Assembly (NCBI RefSeq): GCF_002968575.1
Contig: NZ_PVBM01000022.1
Location: 39,297-103,296, forward strand
Direction: 5' to 3'
Length of the DNA: 64,000 bases
Source of the DNA: Neorhizobium huautlense
GTDB taxonomy: Bacteria > Pseudomonadota > Alphaproteobacteria > Rhizobiales > Rhizobiaceae
Shown: in pieces, positions 28,268-38,255 of the stretch
Layout: each line of letters begins with the position of its first letter
Position numbering within the stretch: position 1 is the first letter of the stretch
Position numbers and translations under genes: made by a program
The notes under the pieces: model-generated
What the model saw: the letters and a program-made list of their open reading frames with translations, nothing else
What the model was told of the DNA's origin: nothing
The model's database searches: none

Positions 28268-29254
28268 CTACAGTCCCGACGTTTCCTTCGGCCTCTCCCG
28301 ATCCTTCAGCATGTCGATCGCTTCCGAATAACTCACGCAGGCAACGTCTTCTTTTCCGCAGACCTCCGTCACCAGCCGCTCCATGGCCTGCCAATAGGCG
28401 CCGCCATTCATTTCCACGAAATGCAGGCCGATCTGGAGCGGAATGCGGCCTCCGTCATACTGCCTGTCGAAAGCGGCCCGGAAGGCGGAATAGGCGCGTT
28501 CCTCGAATTCGGCACTTCGGCTCGGATTGTCGAGGCCGCCCGAATGACGGATGAAGAGATTGTAGTCCATGGCGATGATCGGCCGGTTCGACGGGCCTTC
28601 CGGGATCAGCGGCAGACCGAAGCGGATGAGCCCGTTCTTTTCCTCCGGCCACATTGGCCCTTTGGTCACCAGGCTTGCGTCATACCGGATGCCGGCCTGT
28701 TTTTCCGCTTCCACCATGCCCGGACCCGTCGAGAAGTAGGGCGCCCGAAAACCGCCGATGCCGTTTGCGACGAATTCCTTCCAGCCAGGCGGCTCCTCGG
28801 CCTCGGCGCCAGCCATTTTCCAGGCGCCGGCCAGCACGTCCTCAAAGCTTCTGAATTCGCTCGCCCAGTCGGCGGCCGTCCAGTCTCCGCCGTCAAAGTG
28901 GCCGCAGGTATGACTCGATATCTCATGACCTTCGAGATGCGCCTGCCAGATATGACCGAGCCGCTCGCGTGCCTCCGCCGCCGTCTGGGCGAAGCCTATA
29001 TTGGATCTGCCGGGCTTCTGGCCCGGGCCTTGATAACTTCTCGCCTTCGCCCGCTCGATAACCAGTGTGCAGGAGAGGAAGTAGGTGAAATGGGCGTCGA
29101 CGCGGCTCGCGAGATCGCGGCTCCTTTGCCAGAGATGGTTGGCGCCGGCTCCGTCGAAGGAAATCATCACCAGCTGTTTCGGCTTTTCGACGGCGTGCGA
29201 CATCGCAGGGACGAGCGAAAGGCAAAGCGCGAGGGGAAGGGCAAACGGACGCAT
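28268..29254 (-). CDS. Secreted polysaccharide deacetylase (NodB-like)
   Basis: A 328-residue protein with a signal peptide (LALCLSLVPAMSHA). The carbohydrate-esterase family 4 fold is seen as MISFDGAG near the start, the metal-binding HTCGHFDG, GFRAPYFS and a C-terminal IGLHFVEM. The normal TFDDG catalytic Asp motif reads SFDGA here, so activity may differ from chitin deacetylase. Export suggests action on a cell-wall or extracellular glycan. The ATG is at 29254; the codon before it is TTG. Confidence 0.86.
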   Translation of the reverse strand: MRPFALPLALCLSLVPAMSHAVEKPKQLVMISFDGAGANHLWQRSRDLASRVDAHFTYFLSCTLVIERAKARSYQGPGQKPGRSNIGFAQTAAEARERLGHIWQAHLEGHEISSHTCGHFDGGDWTAADWASEFRSFEDVLAGAWKMAGAEAEEPPGWKEFVANGIGGFRAPYFSTGPGMVEAEKQAGIRYDASLVTKGPMWPEEKNGLIRFGLPLIPEGPSNRPIIAMDYNLFIRHSGGLDNPSRSAEFEERAYSAFRAAFDRQYDGGRIPLQIGLHFVEMNGGAYWQAMERLVTEVCGKEDVACVSYSEAIDMLKDRERPKETSGL

Positions 29255-29462
29255 CAACGAACCTGAATCGGAAATAAAGGAAGCCGGTGTTGTGGTTGGC
29301 GAATAAGGCGAAGCTGGGGAGGCGCGGCACGAAAGCGAGATTGATGCCTGAGAGCCGTTAACAAGCTTTGTCAGAATCGTGAGAGGGGCCTTACATCTCA
29401 GGGAAAATAGGCTAGAAGGCGCTTTCTTATGGAGATTGAGGCCGCTTTGGCCGGAGACTTTG

Positions 29463-30137
29463 ATGGCGCAGCACGACGACGACAGTTTTATCCGCGAGGT
29501 AAACGAGGAGCTCCGCTCCGACCAGATGAAGTATGCCTGGAGCCGTTACCGCTCGCTGGTAATCGCGATTATCGTGCTGATCATTGGCGGCACGACCGCC
29601 AGCGTGCTTTACGAATGGTATGATACCCACACGTCTTCGAAGTCCGGCGACCAGTTCCTCGCAGCCTTGAAGCTTGCCGAAGACAACAAGCTGGACGAGG
29701 CGCTTTCCGCTTTCGAGGCGCTGGAAAAGGATGGCACCGGCGCCTATCCCGTCCTCGCCCGGATGCGTGCCGCTTCTGTCAAGCAGGCCAAGGGCGATAC
29801 GGCCGGCGCGATCGCCGAATTTTCCGAGATCGGCAAGGAAGCCGCCGCACCGCAGGCCGTCCGCGATCTTGCCAAGATGCGCGCCGCCTGGCTGCTGATC
29901 GACACCGGTACCTACGATCAGGTCGCCGCCGAAGTGCAGGCAACGGCCAATCCGGGCAATCCGCTCGCCAATTCCGCCCGCGAGGCGCTCGGGCTTGCCG
30001 CTTACAAGGCCGGCGACATGGCAAAAGCCAAGGAATGGTTCCAGCAGATTACCAAGGACACCGCCGCGCCGCGCAATATCGCAAATCGCGCGCAGATCAT
30101 GCTCGACAATATCGCCTCTTCCGGCAAGGCGCCCTAA
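29463..30137 (+). CDS. Membrane-anchored TPR protein (YfgM-like)
   Basis: A 224-residue protein with a short cytoplasmic N-terminus, one membrane helix (SLVIAIIVLIIGGTTASVLY, about 31-50) and a TPR-type helical periplasmic region. This architecture matches YfgM, an ancillary subunit of the SecYEG translocon that works with BamB and SurA-type chaperones in outer-membrane protein assembly. It lies 31 bases before der. In many bacteria bamB sits between the two, but none is present here. The start at 29463 is clear from the family N-terminus MAQHDDDSFIREVNE. Confidence 0.86.
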   Translation: MAQHDDDSFIREVNEELRSDQMKYAWSRYRSLVIAIIVLIIGGTTASVLYEWYDTHTSSKSGDQFLAALKLAEDNKLDEALSAFEALEKDGTGAYPVLARMRAASVKQAKGDTAGAIAEFSEIGKEAAAPQAVRDLAKMRAAWLLIDTGTYDQVAAEVQATANPGNPLANSAREALGLAAYKAGDMAKAKEWFQQITKDTAAPRNIANRAQIMLDNIASSGKAP

Positions 30138-30168
30138 CTTTCTGCCGGTCGAGGTCTAAGGAAAAAAG

Positions 30169-31602
30169 ATGAGCTTCACCGTCGCCATCGTCGGACGCCC
30201 GAATGTCGGAAAGTCCACGCTCTTCAACCGGCTGGTGGGCAAGAAGCTGGCGCTTGTCGATGACACGCCGGGGGTTACCCGTGACCGCCGTCCGGGCGAC
30301 GCCAAGCTCGTGGACCTCAGGTTCACGATCATCGACACCGCCGGTCTCGAAGAGGCCGGACCCACGACGCTGGAAGGCCGGATGCGCGCCCAGACAGAGG
30401 CGGCGATCGAAGACGCCGATCTGACGCTCTTCGTGGTCGATGCCAAATCCGGCCTGACGCCGCTCGACAAGACGTTCGGCGAGCTCCTGCGCCGCAGCGG
30501 CAAACCTGTCGTGCTGGTTGCCAACAAGTCGGAAGCGCGCGGCTCGGATGCCGGTTTCTACGACGCCTTCACGCTGGGCCTCGGCGAACCCGTGCCGATT
30601 TCCGCCGAGCACGGCGAGGGGATGATCGACCTGCGCGACGCAATCGTCGAGGCGCTCGGCGAGGACAGAGCCTTTCCCGACGATGATTTCGAGGCCGAGA
30701 CCGATGTCGACGTTTCTCAGTCCGAAGTCGGCGCCGACGGCGAGGCGGACGAGGACATCGAACCGGCCTACGACGAGACGAAGCCGCTTCGCGTGGCGAT
30801 CGTCGGACGGCCGAATGCCGGCAAATCAACGCTGATCAACCGCTTTCTCGGCGAAGACCGGCTGCTGACCGGCCCGGAAGCCGGCATCACGCGCGATTCG
30901 ATCTCGGTCGAATGGGATTGGCGCGGCCGCACCATCAAGATGTTCGACACCGCGGGCATGCGCCGCAAGGCAAGGGTTCAGGAAAAGCTCGAAAAACTCT
31001 CCGTTGCCGATGCGCTGCGCGCCATCCGCTTTGCCGAGACAGTGGTGATCGTCTTCGACGCGACGATCCCCTTCGAAAAGCAGGACCTGCAGATCGCCGA
31101 TCTGGTGCTCCGCGAGGGGCGCGCCGCGGTGCTCGCCTTCAACAAGTGGGATCTCGTGGAGGATCCGCAGGCCGTGCTGGCCGATCTTCGCGAAAAGACC
31201 GAGCGCCTGTTGCCGCAGGCGCGCGGTATCCGTGCGGTGCCGATCTCGGGCCAGACCGGCTACGGGCTCGACAAGCTGATGCAGAACATCATCGACACCG
31301 ACCGGGTGTGGAACAAGCGGATTTCCACCGCAAGGCTCAATCGCTGGCTGGATGGGGTGCAGATCCAGCATCCGCCACCGGCCGTCTCCGGGCGCCGCCT
31401 GAGGCTCAAATACATGACCCAGGTGAAGGCCCGCCCGCCGGCCTTCATGGTGTCCTGCACCAGACCCGACGCGCTTCCGGAAAGTTATGTGCGCTACCTG
31501 ATCAACGGGCTGCGCAACGATTTCCAGATGCCCGGCGTGCCAATCCGCATTCATTTCAAGGCGGGCGAAAACCCGTTCGAAGGCCGGAAAAAGAAGCGGT
31601 AG
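30169..31602 (+). CDS. der: Ribosome-assembly GTPase Der (EngA)
   Basis: A 477-residue protein with two GTPase domains in tandem and a KH-like C-terminal domain. First P-loop GRPNVGKST (about residues 8-15), second GRPNAGKST (about 211-219), each with switch II DTAG. It is needed for 50S subunit maturation. The acidic linker between the domains (about 180-200) is typical of alphaproteobacteria. TAAGGA precedes the ATG. It is in an operon with the YfgM-like gene, and it converges on a glycosyltransferase with 16 bases between. Confidence 0.96.
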   Translation: MSFTVAIVGRPNVGKSTLFNRLVGKKLALVDDTPGVTRDRRPGDAKLVDLRFTIIDTAGLEEAGPTTLEGRMRAQTEAAIEDADLTLFVVDAKSGLTPLDKTFGELLRRSGKPVVLVANKSEARGSDAGFYDAFTLGLGEPVPISAEHGEGMIDLRDAIVEALGEDRAFPDDDFEAETDVDVSQSEVGADGEADEDIEPAYDETKPLRVAIVGRPNAGKSTLINRFLGEDRLLTGPEAGITRDSISVEWDWRGRTIKMFDTAGMRRKARVQEKLEKLSVADALRAIRFAETVVIVFDATIPFEKQDLQIADLVLREGRAAVLAFNKWDLVEDPQAVLADLREKTERLLPQARGIRAVPISGQTGYGLDKLMQNIIDTDRVWNKRISTARLNRWLDGVQIQHPPPAVSGRRLRLKYMTQVKARPPAFMVSCTRPDALPESYVRYLINGLRNDFQMPGVPIRIHFKAGENPFEGRKKKR

Positions 31603-31618
31603 ATGACCAATTTTCCGG

Positions 31619-32683
31619 TCACGCTGCCGAGGTGCTGACACCCTTCGTCGGCCCGGGCAAAGCCGGACGGCGGCCCTGCGCCGTCAATACGTTGTCGAGG
31701 AACTGCCTCGACGCCGCCTCCCAGGTGAAATTGCGGGCGAGTTTCTGGGCGTTCTCCCGCGAGCATTTCAGCGCGGCGAGACATGCTTCCCGCAGGTCCT
31801 CATTCAGCGCGCCGGCACCGGACCCTTCCTCGATGATGTCGACCGGCCCGGTGACCGGGTAGGCGGCGACCGGCACACCGCTCGCCAGCGCCTCGAGAAT
31901 GGTGTTGCCGAAGGTATCTGTCTTGGACGGGAAAACGAATACATCGGCCTGGGCATAGGCGCGGGCGAGATCCTCTCCGGTCTTCATGCCGGTGAAAAGG
32001 ACGTTCGGGTAGCGCTTTTCGAGTTCGGCACGGGCCGGGCCATCCCCGACGACAACCTTGGAGCCGGGGAGGTCCAGATCGAGGAAGGCCGGCAGGTTCT
32101 TTTCCACGGCGACGCGTCCGACTGTCATGAAGATAGGCCGCGGCAGGTCGAACGGGCGCTCGTCAAGTACCATCGGGTGAAAGACCGTCTGGTCGATGCC
32201 GCGGCTCCAGCGGAGCAGGTTCTTGATGCCGAGCTTGCCCAGTTCCCGCTCCAGGCTGGCGGTCGCCACCATGCAGCCATTGCCGGCATTGTGGAACCAG
32301 CGCACGAAGGCATGCAGCCAGCGGAGCGGCACCGGGAAACGGGCCGCCACATATTCCGGAAAACGGGTGTGGTAGCTGGTCGAAAAGGGTACCCGGTTCT
32401 TGAGGCACCAGCGGCGCGCGAGCAGGCCGAGCGGTCCTTCCGTGGCGATATGCACGGCGGTCGGCTGCGAGGCTTCGATCGCGGCCGCCACCTGGCCATA
32501 GGTCGCCAGCGAGAGCCGGATCTCGGGATAGGTCGGGCAGGGGATGTTGGTGAAATCCTGCGGCGTGACCATCACCACCTCGACATCCATGCGGGCAAGT
32601 TCCCGATTGGTGTTCTCGATGGAGCGGACGACACCATTCACCTGAGGATACCAGGCATCCGTCACGATAGTGATTCTGGTCAT
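31619..32683 (-). CDS. GT4-family glycosyltransferase
   Basis: A 354-residue GT-B fold glycosyltransferase. The acceptor half starts TRITIVTDAWYPQVNGVVRS, with the donor-binding FVFPSKTDTFGNTILEALASG near the C-terminus, the EX7E-type pattern of GT4. Similar proteins make diacylglycerol-linked glycolipids or exopolysaccharide units. Neither acceptor nor sugar is known. It is divergent from the phosphatase gene with 159 bases between. Confidence 0.9.
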   Translation of the reverse strand: MTRITIVTDAWYPQVNGVVRSIENTNRELARMDVEVVMVTPQDFTNIPCPTYPEIRLSLATYGQVAAAIEASQPTAVHIATEGPLGLLARRWCLKNRVPFSTSYHTRFPEYVAARFPVPLRWLHAFVRWFHNAGNGCMVATASLERELGKLGIKNLLRWSRGIDQTVFHPMVLDERPFDLPRPIFMTVGRVAVEKNLPAFLDLDLPGSKVVVGDGPARAELEKRYPNVLFTGMKTGEDLARAYAQADVFVFPSKTDTFGNTILEALASGVPVAAYPVTGPVDIIEEGSGAGALNEDLREACLAALKCSRENAQKLARNFTWEAASRQFLDNVLTAQGRRPALPGPTKGVSTSAA

Positions 32684-32842
32684 TCGATTGCCGACCCGAT
32701 TGCCGCTCGCCGGCGACTCGGATGCCGCTTAGCGTGTTCGGTCATCTATCTTAAAAAAATGTAACAGAAGCATGTCACTCTGGACAGGTAGAGTAGTCCT
32801 CTACGACACATTTCCGACCATTTTGCCGGGCTCAACATCCGC

Positions 32843-33721
32843 ATGATCAGCCGAGACACCAAAATCGAGACCGTCGACCTGCCGAGCCTGGTGCTGGCCC
32901 TGAAGCTCGCAGCGGGCAGCCTGCCGGTTGCTGCCGACGACCTGACCCCGATCGATGTAAGCCTGATCACGCAGGCGGAGGAGGCGGGATTGCTGCTGGT
33001 CAGCCGTAATCCGGCCGGCCAGCCGGAAAGGTTGGTTTTAACCGATGTCGGCGCAGGCACGATGTTCTTCACGGAGGACGGCCGCCCCGATGTGGGCGCT
33101 TACAAGGGGATCTCGGGCGTGCTCTTCGGCGCTTTGAACGGGATGAACGGCCTCGCCCGCAGCCGGCGCCTGATGAATGGCATTGGCGCTCTCGGCATCC
33201 TGGCGTTGCTGGCGGGCAGTTTCCTCACCTATCTCAAGATTTCCGGCAATTTCCACCCCGTCATTGCGGCGGAGCTTTACCGATCCGCCCAGCCGACCGG
33301 AGAAGATGTGGTCCGCTATGCCAGCGAACATGGCATCCGTTCGGTCATCAACCTTCGCGGGGCCAATCACGGCCGGACCTGGTACGACGCCGAAGTGTCG
33401 GCCTCTCGATCCCTCGGGATCGCCCATTACGATTTCCGGATGTCGGAAAACCGCGATCTTTCGCAACCGGAAGCGCAGGAACTGATCGCCCTGATGCGGC
33501 GGGCGGAAAAACCCTTGCTGATCCATTGCGACGAAGGGGCCGACCGCAGCAGCCTTGCCTCAGCCCTCTATCTGGCGGCCGTTGCCAAGCAGGGCGAGGA
33601 GAAGGCGGAGGGGCAGATGTCCTTCTGGTACGGCCACCTGTCGGTTCCCTTTACCACCGCCTACCGAATGGACGAGGCTTTCGAAGCGCTCGAGCCCTGG
33701 CTGGGCTTTCCGAACTCTTGA
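32843..33721 (+). CDS. Membrane-anchored protein tyrosine/dual-specificity phosphatase with extra N-terminal domain
   Basis: A 292-residue protein. The C-terminal half is a cysteine phosphatase: ELYRSAQPTGEDV (about 144-156), then the P-loop HCDEGADRS with catalytic C229 and R235 in CX5R order. A membrane helix lies at about 113-131. Ahead of it, residues 1-110 form a compact acidic domain of unknown type, with LITQAEEAGLLLVSR and a turn-rich middle that recalls a winged helix. Third-base GC is as high in this part as in the rest, so it is coding. No good ribosome site is seen, and starts at 33143 or 33173 would give the shorter, usual form. No terminator separates it from the convergent kinase, whose stop lies 15 bases away. 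Confidence 0.8.
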   Translation: MISRDTKIETVDLPSLVLALKLAAGSLPVAADDLTPIDVSLITQAEEAGLLLVSRNPAGQPERLVLTDVGAGTMFFTEDGRPDVGAYKGISGVLFGALNGMNGLARSRRLMNGIGALGILALLAGSFLTYLKISGNFHPVIAAELYRSAQPTGEDVVRYASEHGIRSVINLRGANHGRTWYDAEVSASRSLGIAHYDFRMSENRDLSQPEAQELIALMRRAEKPLLIHCDEGADRSSLASALYLAAVAKQGEEKAEGQMSFWYGHLSVPFTTAYRMDEAFEALEPWLGFPNS

Positions 33722-33732
33722 GCCGCCGAGAA

Positions 33733-33766
33733 CTGATCAGCCGGGCAGCAGGGCCGGGCTGATCAG
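33733..33766. terminator. Bidirectional hairpin at the end of the phosphatase and PfkB genes
   Basis: CTGATCAGCC at 33733-33742 and GGCTGATCAG at 33757-33766 form a perfect 10-bp stem with a 14-base loop. It overlaps the last codons of the convergent kinase gene and could end transcripts from either side. Confidence 0.6.
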
Positions 33767-34657
33767 TGCGCCGTGGTGGCCGATGACGATGGAGGCGACT
33801 GCCGCGCCGTAGGCGGCCGCGTCGGCGGGCGAGGCTCCCCGCACCAGAGCCGAGAGGAAAGCCCCGTTGAAACTGTCGCCGGCACTCGTCGTATCGACGA
33901 CTTCCGGCGTCTTGACGGCCGGCACATGGACAGCATCGGCGCCGCCGAAGCTCAAGGTCGCCCCTTCCGCACCATTCTTCACCACGACGTTTTCGACGCC
34001 CAGCGCACGGTAGCGGGCGATGGTGTCGGCAATGGTCTGATCGCCGAAATGGGCGGCCTCGTCATCGAAGCTCGGCAGGACGAGGGTGGCGGCGCGGGCG
34101 CCGGCCTCGATTGTCCTCAGCATATAATCCTTGTTCGGCCAGAGGCGGGGACGGATGTTCGGGTCGAATGCGACGGTCTTGCCCGCCGCCTTGGCGCGGC
34201 GCAATTCTGAAAGCAGCGTCTCGACGGCTTCGGGCGCCAGAATGCCGAGCGTGATGCCGGAGAAATAAACGATATCGGCTGCCTCGACCGCGTTTCGCAA
34301 ATGGTCGGCGTCGTCGGCGAGCTTTCTGGCGGCGGCGGTATCGCGCCAGTAGCTGAAGGTGCGCTCCCCGTTTTTCAAGGTGATGAGATAGAGACCGGGC
34401 GTCTTGCCTTCTATGCGGCGGATATAGCCGGTGCCGATGCCCGCTTCCTTCATCATCGTCAGCATGTCCGACGAAAGCGGATCGTCGCCGACGGCGGTGA
34501 AATAATCGACCTGCCATTCGGCGGTCAGGCAGGCGCGGGCATACCACGCCGTGTTGAAGGTGTCGCCAGCAAAACCCTTGCGCAACAAACCTTCGCCTGC
34601 CTGCGACAGTTCCACCATACATTCGCCGATCGAAAGAAGCCGCCCGCCCAAAGTCAT
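33737..34657 (-). CDS. PfkB-family sugar kinase, 2-keto-3-deoxygluconate kinase-like
   Basis: A kinase of about 306 residues. The family signatures are GDTFNTAWYARAC near the start and DTTSAGDSFNGAF at about 255-267, with the catalytic Asp in the latter. The N-terminal LLSIGECMVELS is typical of KdgK, the kinase of the Entner-Doudoroff-linked uronate route, but ribokinase-like activity on other acids cannot be excluded. The start at 34657 (MTLGGRLL) is closest to family N-termini; an ATG nine codons upstream is equally open. It is divergent from the GH13 gene. Confidence 0.85.
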   Translation of the reverse strand: MTLGGRLLSIGECMVELSQAGEGLLRKGFAGDTFNTAWYARACLTAEWQVDYFTAVGDDPLSSDMLTMMKEAGIGTGYIRRIEGKTPGLYLITLKNGERTFSYWRDTAAARKLADDADHLRNAVEAADIVYFSGITLGILAPEAVETLLSELRRAKAAGKTVAFDPNIRPRLWPNKDYMLRTIEAGARAATLVLPSFDDEAAHFGDQTIADTIARYRALGVENVVVKNGAEGATLSFGGADAVHVPAVKTPEVVDTTSAGDSFNGAFLSALVRGASPADAAAYGAAVASIVIGHHGALISPALLPG

Positions 34658-34793
34658 CCCTCCGTATCCTCGGACAAATCGCATAGGCCGAACTTGGGGT
34701 CATGGCAAGAGCAGTCAGGCCCTTGCTTTTGCGTTGTCTTTTACGTCGGCGGCTCTAGGTTGCGTGGGACGACAGACAGAGGAGAGTCGAGGC

Positions 34794-36455
34794 ATGGCGA
34801 CGGAAACGGCGAAGGCGGCCACGGACGATCAGGGGGCGAACTGGTGGCGCGGCGCGGTGATCTATCAGATCTATCCGCGATCCTTCCAGGACACGACCGG
34901 CGACGGGCTTGGCGACATCAAGGGGATCACCGCACGCCTGCCGCATGTCGCCTCGCTCGGCGTCGATGCGATCTGGCTGTCGCCTTTCTTTACGTCGCCC
35001 ATGGCCGACATGGGCTACGACGTTTCGGACTACTGCAATGTGGATCCGATGTTCGGGACGCTGGCCGACTTCGACGAGATGATGGCGGAGGCGCATCGGC
35101 TCGGCTTGAAGGTCATCATCGACCAGGTGATTTCCCACACCTCCGACCGTCACCCGTGGTTCGTCGAGAGCCGGTCGAGCCGCACCAACCCGAAAGCTGA
35201 CTGGTATGTCTGGGCCAATCCGAAGCCCGACGGAACGGTGCCGACCAACTGGCTGTCGATCTTCGGCGGGCCGGCCTGGGAGTGGGACGGCGTGCGCAAA
35301 CAATATTACATGCACAACTTCCTGATCTCGCAGCCGGATCTCAACTTCCACAATCCGGAAGTCCAAGAGGCGGTGCTGGACACCGTAAGGTTCTGGCTTG
35401 ACCGCGGAGTGGACGGCTTCCGGCTCGACACGGTCAACTACTATTTCCACGACAAGCAGCTCCGCGACAATCCGCCGATGATCTATGACACTGATGGCGC
35501 GGGCATGGAAACCGACACAAATCCCTATTCCATGCAGAACCATCTCTATGACAAGACGCAGCCGGAGAATATCGGCTTCCTGAAGAGGCTGAGGGCGCTG
35601 CTCGACAGCTATGACAACCGGGCGACCGTCGGCGAGGTGGGTGACGGGCCGCGGTCTCTCTCGACGCTGGCGCTCTACACCACCGGCAACGACAAGCTGC
35701 ATATGTGCTACACCTTCGATTTGCTGGGGCCGGCTTTCGAGGCGAGCTACATCCGCAAGGTAATGACGACGGTGGCGGACACCGTCAGCAACGGCTGGGT
35801 CTGCTGGGCCTTTTCGAACCATGACGTGGTGCGGCACGTGACCCGTTTCAGCGAGGACGCCCGGGAGCGGGACCGGGTGGCGAAACTGTCGATCACGCTT
35901 CTTTCGATGCTGCGCGGCTCGATCTGCCTCTATCAGGGCGAAGAACTGGGCCTGACGGAGGCGGAACTCGCCTACGAAGACCTTCGCGATCCCTACGGCA
36001 TCCGCTTCTGGCCGGCCTTCAAGGGCCGAGACGGATGCCGCACCCCGATGGTCTGGGAGGCTGGCGTGCCGCATGCCGGGTTCACCGAAGGGCCAAAGAC
36101 CTGGTTGCCGGTCCCAAGCGAACACGCCGCCCGCGCAGTCGATATCCAAGAGAAGCTGGCGGATTCGGTCCTCAACCACTATCGGGCGGCGCTCACCTTC
36201 CGCAAGGCTCATCCGCCGCTGGTCGACGGCGATATGACCTTCCTCGATACCAACCAGGACCTTCTGGCTTTCGTGCGTGAGAAGGGCGGCGAAAAGCTGT
36301 TTTTCGTCTTCAATCTCACTCGCGAGGCGCAAGATTTCACACTGCCAAAGCGGCTCGGCGACTGCCTACCGGTGTCCTTGCCGGGCTTTTCCTCCCGGCT
36401 CGTCGAGGGTGTGGTGAAGCTCGATGCGCTGGACGTGTTCTGCGCCAGGGTGTGA
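34794..36455 (+). CDS. GH13 alpha-glucosidase
   Basis: A 553-residue cytoplasmic glucosidase of the oligo-1,6-glucosidase/AglA type. The (beta/alpha)8 barrel starts YQIYPRSFQDTTGDGLGD. Catalytic residues are D212 (DGFRLDTVNYY), E281 (GEVGDG) and D344 (SNHDVV). The QVISHTSDRHPWF region is conserved region I. Length fits. In rhizobia a similar enzyme (AglA) belongs to the alpha-glucoside transport operon; here no transporter genes adjoin, and its divergent neighbour is a sugar kinase. Confidence 0.93.
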   Translation: MATETAKAATDDQGANWWRGAVIYQIYPRSFQDTTGDGLGDIKGITARLPHVASLGVDAIWLSPFFTSPMADMGYDVSDYCNVDPMFGTLADFDEMMAEAHRLGLKVIIDQVISHTSDRHPWFVESRSSRTNPKADWYVWANPKPDGTVPTNWLSIFGGPAWEWDGVRKQYYMHNFLISQPDLNFHNPEVQEAVLDTVRFWLDRGVDGFRLDTVNYYFHDKQLRDNPPMIYDTDGAGMETDTNPYSMQNHLYDKTQPENIGFLKRLRALLDSYDNRATVGEVGDGPRSLSTLALYTTGNDKLHMCYTFDLLGPAFEASYIRKVMTTVADTVSNGWVCWAFSNHDVVRHVTRFSEDARERDRVAKLSITLLSMLRGSICLYQGEELGLTEAELAYEDLRDPYGIRFWPAFKGRDGCRTPMVWEAGVPHAGFTEGPKTWLPVPSEHAARAVDIQEKLADSVLNHYRAALTFRKAHPPLVDGDMTFLDTNQDLLAFVREKGGEKLFFVFNLTREAQDFTLPKRLGDCLPVSLPGFSSRLVEGVVKLDALDVFCARV

Positions 36456-36470
36456 GGATGGCCGGACTCC

Positions 36471-38165
36471 TCAGATCAGCGCGAACCTGTCCACGTCCAC
36501 CATGCCCTTGTCCGAAATCTTCAGGTGAGGGATGACCGGGAGCGGCAGGAAAGCGACCTGCAGAAAGGGTTCCTGCAGCGTCGTGCCAAGCGCGTAGGCG
36601 GCGTGGCGCAGGTGGTGGAGGGTATCGCGGACGATTTCGTAGGGCTCAAGGCTCATCAGGCCGGCGACGGGAAGAGCGATCTCGCCGGTGACCTTGCCGT
36701 CCTCGACTACGACGAAGCCGCCGTGGATCTCGCCAAGGCGGTTGGCGGCGAGCGCCATGTCGTCCTCGTCGACACCGACGACGCAGATATTGTGGCTGTC
36801 GTGCCCGACCGTCGAGGCGATCGCGCCCTTCTTCAGGCCGAAACCCTGGACGAAGCCGTTGGCATGGTTGCCATTCTTGCCGTGGCGCTCGATGACGGCG
36901 ACCTTGATAATGTCGCGGGAGAGATCGACCACGGTCTGGTTGCCGGACGACGGGAGCTTGTAGCGGCGGTGCTCGGTGATGATCTTGCCGGGCATGACAC
37001 CGATCACGGGCGTTTCGCCCTCTGTGACAGGCACGCCGAAATGGGCGGCCTCCACGGGCCTTGCCCTGACGCTGTCGAGGCCGACGGGGGTTACCGGCCT
37101 GCGGGTCGCGAAAAGTTCGTCGGTGACCCTGCGGCCGGCGGAAAAGATCATTTCCGCCTTGCAGTCTTCAAGGCTGTCGATGACGACGAGATCGGCCCGC
37201 CAGCCCGGGGCGACGAGGCCGCGGTCGCGAAGCCCAAAGGCGCGGGCAGCCGAGATCGAGGCGGCGCGGTAGATCGCCAGCGGCTCGACACCCTCGGCAA
37301 TCGCGGTGCGGATCATATAGTCGAGATGGCCCTGTTCGGCGATGTCGAGCGGATTGCGGTCGTCGGTGCAGAGCGCCAGGAACGGCGACAGGCGCTCGGT
37401 GATGATCGGCATCAGCGCATGGAGATCCTTGGAGACGGATCCTTCCCGTACCAGGATATGCATGCCCTTGCGGATCTTTTCGAGCGCCTCTTCGGCGGTG
37501 GTGCACTCGTGTTCGGTGCGGATGCCGGCCGAGAGATAGCCATTCAGGTCGAGCCCACGCAAAAGCGGCGCATGGCCGTCGATATGGTCGCCATAGAAGG
37601 CGTCGAGCTTGGCGAGACAGACAGGGTCCTTGTGGATGACGCCCGGGAAATTCATGAACTCGGCAAGGCCGATGACCTTGGGGTGGTTGCGGAAGGGCAG
37701 GAGCTTTTCGATCGGCAGGTCGGCGCCGGCCGTTTCCAGATGGGTCGCAGGCACGCAGGAGGAAAGCTGGACGCGGATGTCCATGATGGTTTCGAGCGAG
37801 GAATTCAGAAAGAACTCGATGCCTTCGGTGCCGAGCACATTGGCAATTTCATGCGGATCGCAGATCGCCGTCGTCACACCATAGGGCAGCACGCAGCGGT
37901 CGAATTCGTGCGGGGTCACCAGCGAGGATTCGATGTGCAGATGGGTATCGATGAAACCCGGCACGACGATCTTGCCGGAAATGTCGATCTCGGTGACACC
38001 GGAATAGGCGCCGCAGGTGCCGACGATGCGGTCGGCCGAGAGGGCGATGTCGGAGGCGACGAGCTCTCCGGTGACGAGATCGAAGAATCTTCCGCCCTTC
38101 AGCACGATATCGGCAGGCTGCCGGCCGGTGCCCTGATCGATGAGGGTTTCAAGTCTAGCGGTCAT
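36471..38165 (-). CDS. ade: Adenine deaminase
   Basis: A 564-residue amidohydrolase that converts adenine to hypoxanthine, which feeds xanthine dehydrogenase. Metal-binding [11 protein letters not shown] (about 72-82), the deaminase-type [16 protein letters not shown] motif and the C-terminal FVVVEDGKV ... GLMSLEP stretch identify the Ade family. GGAGG precedes the ATG. It converges on the glucosidase gene with only 15 bases between stops. Functionally it would sit upstream of the xdh genes at the left end of the window. Confidence 0.95.
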   Translation of the reverse strand: MTARLETLIDQGTGRQPADIVLKGGRFFDLVTGELVASDIALSADRIVGTCGAYSGVTEIDISGKIVVPGFIDTHLHIESSLVTPHEFDRCVLPYGVTTAICDPHEIANVLGTEGIEFFLNSSLETIMDIRVQLSSCVPATHLETAGADLPIEKLLPFRNHPKVIGLAEFMNFPGVIHKDPVCLAKLDAFYGDHIDGHAPLLRGLDLNGYLSAGIRTEHECTTAEEALEKIRKGMHILVREGSVSKDLHALMPIITERLSPFLALCTDDRNPLDIAEQGHLDYMIRTAIAEGVEPLAIYRAASISAARAFGLRDRGLVAPGWRADLVVIDSLEDCKAEMIFSAGRRVTDELFATRRPVTPVGLDSVRARPVEAAHFGVPVTEGETPVIGVMPGKIITEHRRYKLPSSGNQTVVDLSRDIIKVAVIERHGKNGNHANGFVQGFGLKKGAIASTVGHDSHNICVVGVDEDDMALAANRLGEIHGGFVVVEDGKVTGEIALPVAGLMSLEPYEIVRDTLHHLRHAAYALGTTLQEPFLQVAFLPLPVIPHLKISDKGMVDVDRFALI

Positions 38166-38255
38166 TCTGGCCTCCGAATCCGTCGGACTATCTTAGCGGG
38201 GCCGGTGGCCGAGTGGAATGGTGTCAAAGGAACCGGTAGGGCATTGCGGGAGCCG

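Noticed and set aside
32756..32782. Pho-box-like TGT ... TGT repeat before the phosphatase gene
   Set aside because: The two TGT elements are 13 bases apart instead of 11 and the flanks do not match CTGTCAT.
34755..36332. A 525-residue frame opposite to the GH13 gene
   Set aside because: Shadow of the glucosidase, His/Arg-rich product, no sensible start.
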